From contig CAMZJA010000002.1 of NCBI GenBank assembly GCA_947307415.1, forward strand, positions 62,001 to 126,000: 64,000 nt of DNA, in the 5' to 3' direction. The notes under the pieces are model-generated. The model saw only the letters and a list, made by a program, of their open reading frames with translations. It was not told the DNA's origin and did no database searches. The stretch is from an uncultured Bacteroidales bacterium. Lineage in GTDB: Bacteria; Bacteroidota; Bacteroidia; Bacteroidales; F082. Position numbers and translations under genes: made by a program. This document shows positions 36,028-44,638 of the stretch, piece by piece. The stretch's first letter is position 1; every line of letters starts with the position of its first letter.

Positions 36028-37209
36028 TTATTCTTCCTTTATCAAGTCAACCACCTGCTCTGTACCAGCCAGCTCGTCGTTCTCTACCACGTCAGGCAAG
36101 TAATCAGGCTCAACATGAACCAACAGACGGCCATGAGCAGGAAACGTTCTCGAACTCAGCGACCATTGAAGATAAAATGAACCAATGTCGTGAGGGGCAT
36201 GGACAAACACTTCATCGAACCTGTAGAACGACTGCGGGTTGAGCGTGGCAATATTCTGAAAGATGCCCAACTCACTGGCCGAAGTGGCGTTGATGCGTTT
36301 AGGCTGAATAAGCGGTATGCCATATTTCTCGTTGGTGTCGTCGAAGGTCACTTGCCTGTCAACAGCCAAGACGCTTATCTCCAGATTGTCGAGCGCCTCG
36401 GTGCCTCGGTTGAAGAATATGAGCCTGACGGGTGCCATGCTGAGGTTTGTGGTTTTGCCGGCCGGCCTGGCCACCATAATCTTTGCCATCGGTTTCTGAA
36501 TCTTGTTTGACAGCTCCTGAATGGCATTGAGCGAATTGGTGAGAGCGTCAAGCGCAGGCGTATTGTAGGTGACGGCTTTTGCCATTTCTCTCCGTTTGGC
36601 CGACTGGTAATATATCTTCTTATACTGCGGACGGATGGTTATCTCGTTTGACAATGATAATCCATCGTCCGTCTGGAACAAGAGCTCGCAGGCATATTGG
36701 GGCACTTGTTTGGCACGTTCCTCATCCACGTCCTTGATGATGTTACGAATCCAGAGGTGCAGGTTGCTGAGGCTCTTCACATCGGTAAACAGCGTGATGG
36801 TGTCGTGGTTGATGTCGAAGGGCATGAATTCGATATGCTCGTCGTCGTCCTTGTTGAGCGAGGCCAGCACTATCATTCGGTTCTCGCCTTTGGCGTGGAG
36901 GGCATAGCCGTACTCGTACATCACGTTGCTGTTGGGCATGTGTTTCGGCAGGTCGTGCCGCTCGGGCGCAGGCGTGTAGGTGACCACGGGCGTGAGGTCG
37001 GCAAGGAAGATGTCGCAGTGGAGAATCTTGTCGAGCACCTCGGCGTCGATGTTGCGCTTGCCGGTGCGGTTGCGCGTATCCTGGTCGACGACCAGCTCGA
37101 TGCCGTCGGCCTCAAGGGCGGCTTTCGCCTCCCGCAGCGCGGTGTTGATAACCGAGCGGGTATCTTTCCGGTCGTTTTGCCAAGAGAAGAACAAAGTATA
37201 TTGCGACAT
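36028..37209 (-). CDS. TIR-like nucleotide-binding domain protein
   Basis: This 393-aa protein opens with LFFSWQNDRKDTRSVINTAL, then CDIFLADLTPV and PNSNVMYEYGYALHAKG (residues 92-107). This is the pattern of the CAP12/Pycsar-type TIR or TIR-like nucleotide-binding domain, whose Glu (in YEYGYA) is the probable NAD-cleaving residue. From about residue 180 the C-terminal part looks beta-rich with no clear family. It heads the four-gene cluster running to 33571. A role as NAD-depleting or ligand-binding defence effector is inferred from the fold, not shown. Confidence 0.72.
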   Translation of the reverse strand: MSQYTLFFSWQNDRKDTRSVINTALREAKAALEADGIELVVDQDTRNRTGKRNIDAEVLDKILHCDIFLADLTPVVTYTPAPERHDLPKHMPNSNVMYEYGYALHAKGENRMIVLASLNKDDDEHIEFMPFDINHDTITLFTDVKSLSNLHLWIRNIIKDVDEERAKQVPQYACELLFQTDDGLSLSNEITIRPQYKKIYYQSAKRREMAKAVTYNTPALDALTNSLNAIQELSNKIQKPMAKIMVARPAGKTTNLSMAPVRLIFFNRGTEALDNLEISVLAVDRQVTFDDTNEKYGIPLIQPKRINATSASELGIFQNIATLNPQSFYRFDEVFVHAPHDIGSFYLQWSLSSRTFPAHGRLLVHVEPDYLPDVVENDELAGTEQVVDLIKEE

Positions 37210-37273
37210 ATTTCTCTCAATTTCGCCCCCGTTTCGTCCTCAAATTGCCACTCCCCGGAGGTCTTATCGTTTG

Positions 37274-37317
37274 GCCTATGCTTCGCCTACGCTACGCCTA
37301 TGGTACGCCTATGGTAC
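37274..37317. repeat. 11-bp tandem repeat, four units
   Basis: Four consecutive units read GCCTATGCTTC, GCCTACGCTAC, GCCTATGGTAC and GCCTATGGTAC. The last two are identical and the first two differ at a few positions. They lie in the gene-free stretch just upstream of the TIR-like gene. Confidence 0.85.
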
Positions 37318-37394
37318 AAATCACATCTTCGAATCAAGATTCTTCCCCTTCTCCTCGTGCTCGAAGTTCGGGATGAACTCCCGTATGGCATTCC

Positions 37395-37438
37395 TTCGAC
37401 AAGCTCAGGATAAACCAATTCATGGTGAGCCTGTCGAA
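37395..37438. repeat. Inverted pair of a dispersed repeat (TTCGACARGCTCA family)
   Basis: The arms are TTCGACAAGCTCA (37395-37407) and TGAGCCTGTCGAA (37426-37438), with one mismatch and an 18-nt loop. A single arm of the same sequence lies inside rfbA copy 2 at 49823-49835. The motif is common as a dispersed palindromic repeat in many bacterial genomes. Confidence 0.8.
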
Positions 37439-37640
37439 CCAAGATGGCCTCGAGCTTCTGGAAAAAGGCGGTTAGCCAGTTGATAATTGATAGTTGTACA
37501 TCTTGTCATCGAGGTAGTCGGTGGCGTGAAAATTGACTTTCTTCTTTCCGCTGGCGATGAGGGATTATTTTATTCCCACACACGGAGGGTTCTTATTTTT
37601 CTACATCGAAAAACTCGAATTTGCTGCTCGCAGGTTATAT

Positions 37641-37673
37641 TTCGAACACGGATAGCTCGGATTGAACGGATAT
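37641..37673. repeat. Dispersed repeat arm (CGAACACGGAT family)
   Basis: The sequence TTCGAACACGGAT followed by CTCGGATTGAACGGAT matches, with few changes, the left arm of the palindromic element inside capF at 42042-42120. Only one arm is present here, upstream of the dinD remnant. Confidence 0.75.
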
Positions 37674-37702
37674 TTGGCTCGGGCTTCGCCCTCGCCTAGG
37701 GG

Positions 37703-38170
37703 CTACTTTTTCTTGTTCTTCAAGAGTTTCTTTTCTTCGCTGGCCAAGCGACGCTCGACCTTCTTGACGTCCTCTGCAGCAGGGAGGTTCTCGGGGATGA
37801 TGCCTCGCTCGGTGAGCATTTTGCGCACTGCGGCATTGTTATCGATATGCTCCTTGGTGATGGAGGCCTCGCCCTGAAGGTCCTTGGCCTGCACGTTAAC
37901 GCTGGTCATCTCAGCAGCAAAGTCCTTTGCCTTAATACTGATGGTGGGCAGAAAGTCGGCCAGAGGGCGGGTCTGCACAGCGAAATAGGTCTGCGCAAAG
38001 GCGATTTGCGGCTTGCGCGGGTCGCCATTCTGCGCAACAAGATAACAGGCATAGCGGGTGAGCATGACATCTTCGACATCGCGAAACGCACCACTTCCCA
38101 GTTCGACCTTTTTATTGACGTCAATAAAATGGTCTGATATGGGTTGTCCCTTTATATCGCTATATTTCAC
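37703..38170 (-). pseudogene. dinD: DinD (DNA-damage-inducible protein D) remnant with internal deletion
   Basis: The 155-aa frame matches two separate blocks of DinD: a central block ([20 protein letters not shown] through [10 protein letters not shown]) and the C-terminal block ([20 protein letters not shown] through NNAAVRKML and [11 protein letters not shown]). In full-length DinD (about 270-290 aa) roughly 75-80 residues separate QTR from PLADF. The N-terminal 60 or so residues are also missing. The two blocks are joined in frame, so it still reads through, but it is almost certainly non-functional. Block boundaries are from memory of the family. Confidence 0.75.
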
Positions 38171-38212
38171 AACCCTAAGCCGTAGCCTAAGCCACGGCTC
38201 AGGGTGGATTCT

Positions 38213-38810
38213 TTAGAATGGCACTTCGTTGCCTTCCAGCCAATCGGAATCAACCTGAAAGGTTGCCGACGACGTACCTGCCGTAAAGACCTGTCCACGT
38301 AACGTGGTAATTCGGTTTCGCCTCAATGGTACGTTTGGCACCACCTTTGTGAATAACACATTCCAATCAGCGTCAAGCGCCTCGATGGTAATGTCCATCG
38401 TCTGCTCATCGGTAGCCAGGAACGTGTAGTTGCTCACATCAAGTGTCGTCACAGCACTGCTAGGCGTGTTGGTGACCGCAAACCCACTGTTGACCGTGAC
38501 CAAACCCGTGGTTGGATTGAAACTCTTGCCACCGGCACCGTAGGTGGTGCGGATTTTCGTCACGCATTTGCGTGTGCTTGTAAACTTCAGTCGTCCCTTC
38601 ATAGAACGCCAAGTCGATAGCCTTGACACCAGCGTATTCGATTACCGGCTCCCCATCTCGAGTGGGAAATTTCCCCTCGGTGATTGTAAAATCGTTGACA
38701 CCAACGCGAATGTGGGCAAAACCCTCTGGTTGACTTGTAGTCAACACCTCTTTTTTGCTGCAGCTCACCACCAGCAAGCTGACAGCCAGCATAAAAAATA
38801 GCTTTTTCAT
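38213..38810 (-). pseudogene. FimB/Mfa2-like lipoprotein gene, frameshifted
   Basis: From ATG 38810 the sequence encodes a lipoprotein signal (KKLFFMLAVSLLVVSCSKKE) and a FimA/Mfa2-like start (GFAHIRVGVNDFTI) up to FYEGTTEVYKHTQ. The frame is then lost near 38550-38590. The C-terminal part, YGAGGKSFNPTTGLVTVNSG through VPLRRNRITTLRGQVFTAG and SDWLEG, continues in another frame to 38213. Together about 199 codons, short for a family usually above 250 aa, so the middle may also be deleted. A good promoter lies upstream, suggesting it was recently expressed. Confidence 0.7.
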
Positions 38811-38841
38811 AAATATTGAATTTATAGTTACTTGTACGCTG

Positions 38842-38871
38842 CAAAGGTACAAATAAAACTTATTGCTTCAA
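38842..38871 (-). promoter_or_regulatory. Bacteroidota-type promoter for the broken lipoprotein gene
   Basis: On the minus strand the -7 element TACCTTTG (38842-38849) is preceded, after 19 bp, by TTG (38869-38871) as the -33 element. This fits the TTTG/TAnnTTTG consensus and lies 31 bp from the ATG at 38810. It would start a separate transcript reading left into the dinD remnant and the TIR-led cluster. Confidence 0.65.
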
Positions 38872-38989
38872 CATTTTTTTGAAAAAATTTTTATGCCAAC
38901 TCGTTGATTATCTATATATTATATGTTATAGATTATTATATTGTTATATACGCGCGCGATACTTATTTTTTATTACTACGCCTTTCTTA

Positions 38990-40294
38990 TCAATCCCTCT
39001 TAAAAATATCTCTCGTATAAACTTTCTCCATCACATCGTCCAAGCAACTATCATATCTGTTTGCAATAATTGCCTGACTCTGTTCTTTAAACTTCTTCAA
39101 ATCATTAACCACCAAACTTCCGAAGAATGTGCTGCCGTCTTCCAATGTAGGCTCGTAGATAATCACCTGAGCGCCTTTGGCTTTGATACGCTTCATCACT
39201 CCTTGAATAGCCGATTGACGGAAGTTGTCGCTATTGCTCTTCATGGTGAGACGATAAACTCCGATTGTCGGAGTTTGGTGCTCTGCGCCATACTGGTTGT
39301 TGGTCGAGTAGGCATAGTAGCCTGCCATTTTGAGAACCTGGTCGGCAATGAAATCTTTTCTTGTTCTGTTGCTCTCGACAATGGCCGTCATCATATTCTG
39401 AGGAACGTCCTCGTAGTTTGCCAGAAGTTGCTTTGTATCTTTCGGGAGGCAGTAACCGCCATAACCGAAACTTGGGTTGTTATAATGAGAACCAATACGC
39501 GGGTCAAGACCAATGCCGTCGATAATGGCTTGAGTATCGAGACCTTTCATCTCTGCGTACGTGTCAAGCTCGTTGAAGTAAGAAACTCTTAATGCCAGAT
39601 AGGTGTTGGCGAAGAGCTTCACGGCTTCAGCTTCTTTCATGCCTACAAACAGCATCGGCACATCCGTCTTGATAGCTGCCTCTTGTAGAAGCTTAGCGAA
39701 TACGTGAGCGCGCTCGGTGAGCCAATCAATATCAGTCAAAGCTTTGATAGCCTCATTTTCCTCTTGATATTCAACACCTTTCATCATCTTCGGGATACCA
39801 ACGATTATACGGCTAGGGTAGAGATTATCGTAGAGGGCTTTGCTCTCGCGAAGGAACTCAGGACTAAAGAGCAGGTTGAATTTCTTAACACCTTTTGCGG
39901 CATACTTCACATACAAACTTCTCGTGTAGCCAACAGGAATAGTCGATTTGATAACCATCACCGCCTCCGAATTCACCTTCAGCACAGAATCGATAACAGC
40001 CTCCACCGCAGAAGTATCGAAGAAATTCTTCTGGCTGTCGTAGTTGGTTGGAGCAGCTATCACAACAAACTCAGCATCTCGGTAACCAGCCTCTTGGTCA
40101 AGAGTAGCCTTGAGGTTTAAAGGCTTAGTTGCCAAATATTCCTCAATATAATCGTCCTGAATTGGTGACTTTTTGTTGTTCACCATGTCAACACGCTCTT
40201 GAACCACATCGACAGCTGTTACTTCATTATGTTGAGCGAGCAGAGTGGCGATACTCATGCCCACATAGCCTGTTCCTGCTACTGAAATTTTCAT
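38990..40294 (-). CDS. ugd: UDP-glucose 6-dehydrogenase
   Basis: This 434-aa protein begins with [19 protein letters not shown] for NAD binding. It has [20 protein letters not shown] and [19 protein letters not shown] with the catalytic Cys. This form matches UDP-glucose dehydrogenases, making UDP-glucuronate. It lies 37 bp after capG and is the last enzyme before a gap of about 180 bp that holds a separate promoter. It provides a uronic acid for the polysaccharide, possibly the target of the ATP-grasp ligase. Confidence 0.9.
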   Translation of the reverse strand: MKISVAGTGYVGMSIATLLAQHNEVTAVDVVQERVDMVNNKKSPIQDDYIEEYLATKPLNLKATLDQEAGYRDAEFVVIAAPTNYDSQKNFFDTSAVEAVIDSVLKVNSEAVMVIKSTIPVGYTRSLYVKYAAKGVKKFNLLFSPEFLRESKALYDNLYPSRIIVGIPKMMKGVEYQEENEAIKALTDIDWLTERAHVFAKLLQEAAIKTDVPMLFVGMKEAEAVKLFANTYLALRVSYFNELDTYAEMKGLDTQAIIDGIGLDPRIGSHYNNPSFGYGGYCLPKDTKQLLANYEDVPQNMMTAIVESNRTRKDFIADQVLKMAGYYAYSTNNQYGAEHQTPTIGVYRLTMKSNSDNFRQSAIQGVMKRIKAKGAQVIIYEPTLEDGSTFFGSLVVNDLKKFKEQSQAIIANRYDSCLDDVMEKVYTRDIFKRD

Positions 40295-40331
40295 AAACCG
40301 TTTCTATTAATTCTGTTCTTGATAATGCTGT

Positions 40332-41492
40332 TTAATATTTTCTCCACACCATCTTATTCACCACACCAACATAGCTCTGAATGATGCGGACCACCTTTGT
40401 GCTCACATTCTCATCAACATAATCCGGTACCGGTATGCCATGATGACCATCGCGGATGAGTTCCACTGCTACATCAACGCTCTGCAAAAGACCAACTGTG
40501 TCAATTCCACTCAACACGAAACAGCCTTTGTCCAAAGCCTCTGGGCGCTCAGTTGATGTGCGGATGCATACAGCTGGGAATGGATGTCCCACACTTGTAA
40601 AGAAACTGCTCTCTTCTGGTAATGTTCCTGAATCGGAAACCACTGCAAAAGCATTCATCTGCAAGCAGTTGTAGTCGTGGAATCCAAGTGGCTCATGCTG
40701 AATAACTCTTTTGTCAAGTTTAAAGCCGCTTGCTTCGAGACGTTTCTTAGAACGAGGATGGCAGCTGTACAATATCGGCATGTCGTATTTCTCAGCCATC
40801 TGGTTGATTGCAGTGAAGAGACTCATGAAGTTCTTCTCGGTGTCGATATTTTCTTCACGGTGAGCTGAAAGCAGAATGTATTTGCCTTTTTCCAAACCTA
40901 ATCTCTTATGAATGTCAGAAGCCTCAATCTCTTTCAAATTTTCATGCAAAACCTCAGCCATCGGGCTACCTGTGACGTATGTGCGCTCTTTTGGAAGTCC
41001 AGTGTCGGCAAGGTAACGACGAGCATGCTCACTGTAAGCCATGTTCACGTCGCTGATGATATCAACAATGCGGCGGTTGGTTTCCTCTGGCAGGCATTCA
41101 TCTTTGCATCTGTTTCCTGCTTCCATGTGGAAAATCGGAATATGCAAACGCTTGGCACCAATGACACTCAAACAACTGTTAGTATCGCCTAAAACTAATA
41201 CTGCATCTGGTTTGATGTCAACCATCAGCTTGTAGCTCTCGGCAATGATGTTTCCCATGGTTTCGCCAAGGTCGTTGCCGACAGCGTTCATGTAAACTTC
41301 AGGGTCTTTCAGTTTCAAGTCCTTGAAGAAGACACCATTCAAATTATAATCATAATTTTGGCCAGTGTGAGCCAGGATTGTATCAAAATACTGACGGCAT
41401 TTGTTGATGACGGCTGCCAAACGAATGATTTCAGGGCGTGTGCCAACGATGATGAGAAGCTTAAGCTTCCCGTTATTTTTAAAACTTACCAT
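40332..41492 (-). CDS. capG: UDP-N-acetyl-L-fucosamine pathway 2-epimerase (CapG/FnlC)
   Basis: This 386-aa protein is a non-hydrolysing UDP-HexNAc 2-epimerase-fold enzyme with VGTRPEIIRLAAVI, HMEAGNRCKDECLPEETNRR and LSAHREENI. Downstream of CapE and CapF, this family is CapG/FnlC, converting UDP-2-acetamido-2,6-dideoxy-L-talose to UDP-L-FucNAc. The gene order capE, capF, capG is intact with spacings of 1-2 bp. The start at 41492 gives the full N-terminus. Confidence 0.92.
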   Translation of the reverse strand: MVSFKNNGKLKLLIIVGTRPEIIRLAAVINKCRQYFDTILAHTGQNYDYNLNGVFFKDLKLKDPEVYMNAVGNDLGETMGNIIAESYKLMVDIKPDAVLVLGDTNSCLSVIGAKRLHIPIFHMEAGNRCKDECLPEETNRRIVDIISDVNMAYSEHARRYLADTGLPKERTYVTGSPMAEVLHENLKEIEASDIHKRLGLEKGKYILLSAHREENIDTEKNFMSLFTAINQMAEKYDMPILYSCHPRSKKRLEASGFKLDKRVIQHEPLGFHDYNCLQMNAFAVVSDSGTLPEESSFFTSVGHPFPAVCIRTSTERPEALDKGCFVLSGIDTVGLLQSVDVAVELIRDGHHGIPVPDYVDENVSTKVVRIIQSYVGVVNKMVWRKY

Positions 41493-41494
41493 AG

Positions 41495-42766
41495 TTATAT
41501 TTTTTCAAAATAGGTATCTGGTTTATTCGGGTCGAAGATTTCGTTGCAGTACATTACTGTAACCAAATTTTCAGTATCACTTAGGTTAATGATATTATGT
41601 GTATATCCAGGTAGCATGTGCACGCACTGGATGTTATCGCCTGAGACTTCGAACTCAATGATTTCGTCCGTGCCAAGTTTACGTTCTTGAATTAAACCAT
41701 GACCGCTTACAACAATGAAGAATTCCCACTTGGTATTATGCCAATGCTGACCTTTTGTAATACCCGGCTTTGAAATATTTATGCTCACTTGACCGCAGTT
41801 CAAGGTGTGAACCAGTTCAGTAAATGAACCTCTGTCATCCACATTCATCTTCAACGGAAAAGCGACTTTTTCCTTCGGAAGATAGCTAAGGTAAGTACTG
41901 TATAATTTCTTGGCAAAACTGTTAGCAGGAATCTCCGGGATCATCAAGGTTTTGGGCTGTTCAGCAAACGATTTCAGCAACTCCACAATCTCACCTAAAG
42001 TTATTTTATGGGTTACTGGACAGTAACAATATCTTCCCTTTTTCGAACACGGATTACTCGGATTGGACGGATTTTTTTCACTGTCATTTTTATCCGTTGA
42101 ATCCGTGTCATCCGTGGTCGGAATAACTTCGAGACCGTCAAATTCACATCTGTGCTCCTCTCCCTTCAAACAGGCAATCATTTCGTCAACCAAGTCGTCG
42201 ATATAGAGCAATTCCAACTCAACCGAAGGATCATTTACAGTGTAAGGCAAATCGTTGGCAAAAGCGTTGCAAAAAGTGGCAACAGCGCTATTATAATTAG
42301 GTCTGCACCATTTTCCAAACAAATTCGGGAAGCGATACACTAAAACTTTTGCACCGGTTTCCTTGCTGTAATTCAAGAACAAATCTTCGCCAGCTTTCTT
42401 GCTGCGCCCATATTCGCTATTGCCGAAACGACCTGTTAAAGAAGCCTGTTGCGAGCTTGAAAGCATCACAGGACAACGGTTATCATGCTTTTTCAGCGTA
42501 TCAAGTAAGGTCGAAGCAAAACCGAAGTTGCCCTGCATGAACTCTTCCTGGTTCTGAGGACGGTTCACGCCAGCAAGATTGAACACAAAATCGCAGTCCT
42601 TGCAGAAAACATCCAAATCCTCAGGCTTCGAATCGATGTCATACTCATAAACAGCATCAACCTGCACATCGCCATAGCAACGCGCCTTGCCTTCCTTTAT
42701 ATTATTAAGCTGCGCACAGAGGTTCTTTCCTACAAAACCCTTAGCTCCAGTAACTAAAATCTTCAT
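41495..42766 (-). CDS. capF: UDP-L-FucNAc pathway reductase/epimerase CapF with in-frame repeat insertion
   Basis: This 423-aa protein has an N-terminal SDR domain (ILVTGAKGFVGKNLCAQL, YGRSKKAGED) and a C-terminal cupin (HTLNCGQVSINISKPGITKG, QHWHNTKWEFFIVVSGHG), the two-domain layout of CapF/FnlB. It reduces and epimerises the CapE product. It is about 50 residues longer than S. aureus CapF. The excess is a low-complexity linker near residues 216-242, rich in D, S, T, N and K, encoded by a dispersed palindromic repeat (42042-42120). The domains and frame are intact, so it may still work. Confidence 0.9.
   Translation of the reverse strand: MKILVTGAKGFVGKNLCAQLNNIKEGKARCYGDVQVDAVYEYDIDSKPEDLDVFCKDCDFVFNLAGVNRPQNQEEFMQGNFGFASTLLDTLKKHDNRCPVMLSSSQQASLTGRFGNSEYGRSKKAGEDLFLNYSKETGAKVLVYRFPNLFGKWCRPNYNSAVATFCNAFANDLPYTVNDPSVELELLYIDDLVDEMIACLKGEEHRCEFDGLEVIPTTDDTDSTDKNDSEKNPSNPSNPCSKKGRYCYCPVTHKITLGEIVELLKSFAEQPKTLMIPEIPANSFAKKLYSTYLSYLPKEKVAFPLKMNVDDRGSFTELVHTLNCGQVSINISKPGITKGQHWHNTKWEFFIVVSGHGLIQERKLGTDEIIEFEVSGDNIQCVHMLPGYTHNIINLSDTENLVTVMYCNEIFDPNKPDTYFEKI
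42042..42120. repeat. Palindromic dispersed repeat inserted in capF
   Basis: The left arm CGAACACGGATTACTCGGAT (42044 on) and the right arm ATCCGTGTCATCCGTGGTCG (42101-42120) form an imperfect inverted repeat with a short AT-rich centre. The left arm recurs at 37641-37673. It is translated as the acidic, Ser/Thr/Asn-rich linker of CapF between reductase and cupin domains. Confidence 0.8.
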
Positions 42767-42767
42767 A

Positions 42768-43814
42768 TTACACTAAATTCGGTATCCCGTTCAATTCATT
42801 CTGAATGTATGTCAGCGATGCAATCTTCGCCTTTGTTTCTTCAAGGTTCAGACGATATGTGTTGTCGCTGTTAAACTCCTCTATCGTTGCACGCTTGGTA
42901 TCACCTTCTTTGAAATATTTATCGTAGTTCAAATCGCGGTTGTCGGCTGGAACTGCGTAGAAGTTACCCATGTCGATGGCCTTGGCTGCTTCTTCTTTTG
43001 TCAGCAATGTCTCGTACATCTTTTCGCCATGGCGGATACCAATAACTTTGATTTCTTCTTTCTTGCCACCAAACAACTCACAAACGGCCTCGGCCTGAGT
43101 CTGGATTGTACATGCGGGGGCTTTCTGCACAAGAATATCACCATTCTTGCCGTTCTCAAAGGCAAACAATACCAAATCAACAGCCTCTTCAAGACTCATG
43201 ATGAAACGGGTCATCTTCGGCTCTGTTAAAGTAATTGGGTTGCCTTTGCGAATCTGGTCAATCCAAAGAGGAATAACCGAACCTCTTGAACACATCACGT
43301 TGCCATAGCGAGTGCAGCAAATCTTGGTGTCGCCGCTCATTCTTGACTTTGCAACCGCTATCTTCTCCTCTATGGCCTTGGTGATTCCCATAGCGTTGAT
43401 TGGATAAGCTGCTTTATCAGTACTTAGACAAATCACACACTTCACGCCTGCATCAATGGCAGCGTCAAGAGTGTTATCAGTTCCGATGACGTTGGTCTTC
43501 ACAGCCTCCATTGGGAAAAACTCGCAACTCGGGACCTGTTTCAGTGCAGCCGCGTGAAACACATAATCAACGCCTTTCATGGCATATTTCAGTGTGCTCT
43601 TGTTGCGCACGTCACCGATATAGAATTTAATTTTATTGGCCACTTCAGGCATGCGAGCCTGGAAGTCATGGCGCATATCATCCTGCTTCTTCTCATCACG
43701 GCTAAAAATGCGGATTTCACCAATATCCGTTCTCAAAAAACGGTTCAAAACTGCATTACCGAAACTGCCGGTGCCTCCGGTGATAAGGAGGACTTTGTCT
43801 TTGAATACTGACAT
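42768..43814 (-). CDS. capE: UDP-GlcNAc 4,6-dehydratase/5-epimerase CapE/FnlA
   Basis: This 348-aa protein has LLITGGTGSFGNAVLNRFL, IFSRDEKKQDDMRH and CTRYGNVMCSRGSVIPLWI, all signatures of the CapE/FnlA group of UDP-GlcNAc inverting 4,6-dehydratases. It starts the UDP-L-FucNAc pathway. It lies one base upstream of capF. Length is normal for the family. Confidence 0.93.
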   Translation of the reverse strand: MSVFKDKVLLITGGTGSFGNAVLNRFLRTDIGEIRIFSRDEKKQDDMRHDFQARMPEVANKIKFYIGDVRNKSTLKYAMKGVDYVFHAAALKQVPSCEFFPMEAVKTNVIGTDNTLDAAIDAGVKCVICLSTDKAAYPINAMGITKAIEEKIAVAKSRMSGDTKICCTRYGNVMCSRGSVIPLWIDQIRKGNPITLTEPKMTRFIMSLEEAVDLVLFAFENGKNGDILVQKAPACTIQTQAEAVCELFGGKKEEIKVIGIRHGEKMYETLLTKEEAAKAIDMGNFYAVPADNRDLNYDKYFKEGDTKRATIEEFNSDNTYRLNLEETKAKIASLTYIQNELNGIPNLV

Positions 43815-43849
43815 ATATGTATTTATTTTGTTGAATTTATTTTATTAGT

Positions 43850-44605
43850 TTATATATGTTCCTCCACCCCTCTGAAATGCACATTCAACTCATGCAGATG
43901 CTCCAAAAGCGTTCCGAGAGGCGTGCCTTCAGTCATCTTGGCAAAAGCATTCACATCCTTAGGGAAGCACTTGCCGCCATAGCCGAACTTGCCATCCGGA
44001 CCAGGCACGTAGGTGTGAGTGTCGCTGATATAGCCCGAAAGCAGCACGCCGGTATGCACCTTGCGCCAGTCAGCACCCATCTTTTCGCAATATTCGCGGC
44101 AAGCGTTGAAATAGGTGACTTTATAAGCACCAAACACGTTGTGCATGTATTTTGTGAGCTCAGCCTCCAACGGCGACATGATAGTGAACTTTTTGCCGAC
44201 AAAAATCTTGGCGAGCAGATCGTGCGCACCCGTAAACACCATCGTCTGCTTCTTGAAATCTTCGATATATGTGCGCTCGGTAAGAAACTCTGGCATGTAA
44301 TACACCTGGTGGCCAGTTTCACGCGTTAGCATTTCGCTCGAGCCCGGAAGTATTGTTGTACGCACAAACACTGGCACATCCGGCAGGTTTTTAATCAACT
44401 GCTTCATCAGTGTCAAATCCTGTGTGCCGTCGTCTTCAGTAGGGACATGAATCTGCAAAAAAGCAATGTCGATATCGCTCAAATCATCATTATAACCTTT
44501 CGGCGGGTCGCTGATAAACAACTTGCACTCCGGATTGTTGTGCTCCAACCAATCTTTCAGCGCTCCACCCACAAAGCCACAACCTATTATGCCAACGTTA
44601 ATCAT
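43850..44605 (-). CDS. Short UDP-glucose/GDP-mannose-dehydrogenase-like protein lacking the C-terminal domain
   Basis: This 251-aa protein has VGIIGCGFVGGALKDWL for NAD binding and FGYGGKCFPKDVNAFAKM with the catalytic-type Cys of nucleotide-sugar dehydrogenases. It ends about 20 residues after that motif, so the C-terminal UDP-binding domain of about 130-170 residues is absent. The stop is clean and no continuing frame is seen downstream, where capE starts 36 bp later. It could be a distinct short subfamily or work with another subunit. The first G-loop is GCGFVG. Confidence 0.78.
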   Translation of the reverse strand: MINVGIIGCGFVGGALKDWLEHNNPECKLFISDPPKGYNDDLSDIDIAFLQIHVPTEDDGTQDLTLMKQLIKNLPDVPVFVRTTILPGSSEMLTRETGHQVYYMPEFLTERTYIEDFKKQTMVFTGAHDLLAKIFVGKKFTIMSPLEAELTKYMHNVFGAYKVTYFNACREYCEKMGADWRKVHTGVLLSGYISDTHTYVPGPDGKFGYGGKCFPKDVNAFAKMTEGTPLGTLLEHLHELNVHFRGVEEHI

Positions 44606-44638
44606 ATAATATATAATGTATATTCGTTTAATCTTTAT

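Larger units (their letters stand above)
37210..37702. other. Gene-free repeat cluster (about 490 bp)
   Basis: No intact gene is visible between the TIR-like gene and the dinD remnant. It contains an 11-bp tandem repeat (37274-37317), an inverted repeat pair (37395-37438) and a dispersed-repeat arm (37641-37673). On the minus strand a short in-frame tail (ASGKKKVNFHATDYLDDKMY, then NYQLSTG and a TAA near 37474) looks like the end of a protein without its body. This could be the debris of a lost gene. Confidence 0.6.

Noticed and set aside
36697-37483. Long plus-strand open frames opposite the TIR-like gene
   Set aside because: They lie antisense to a gene with clear TIR-like motifs, and their own translations show no domain or signal; treated as shadows.
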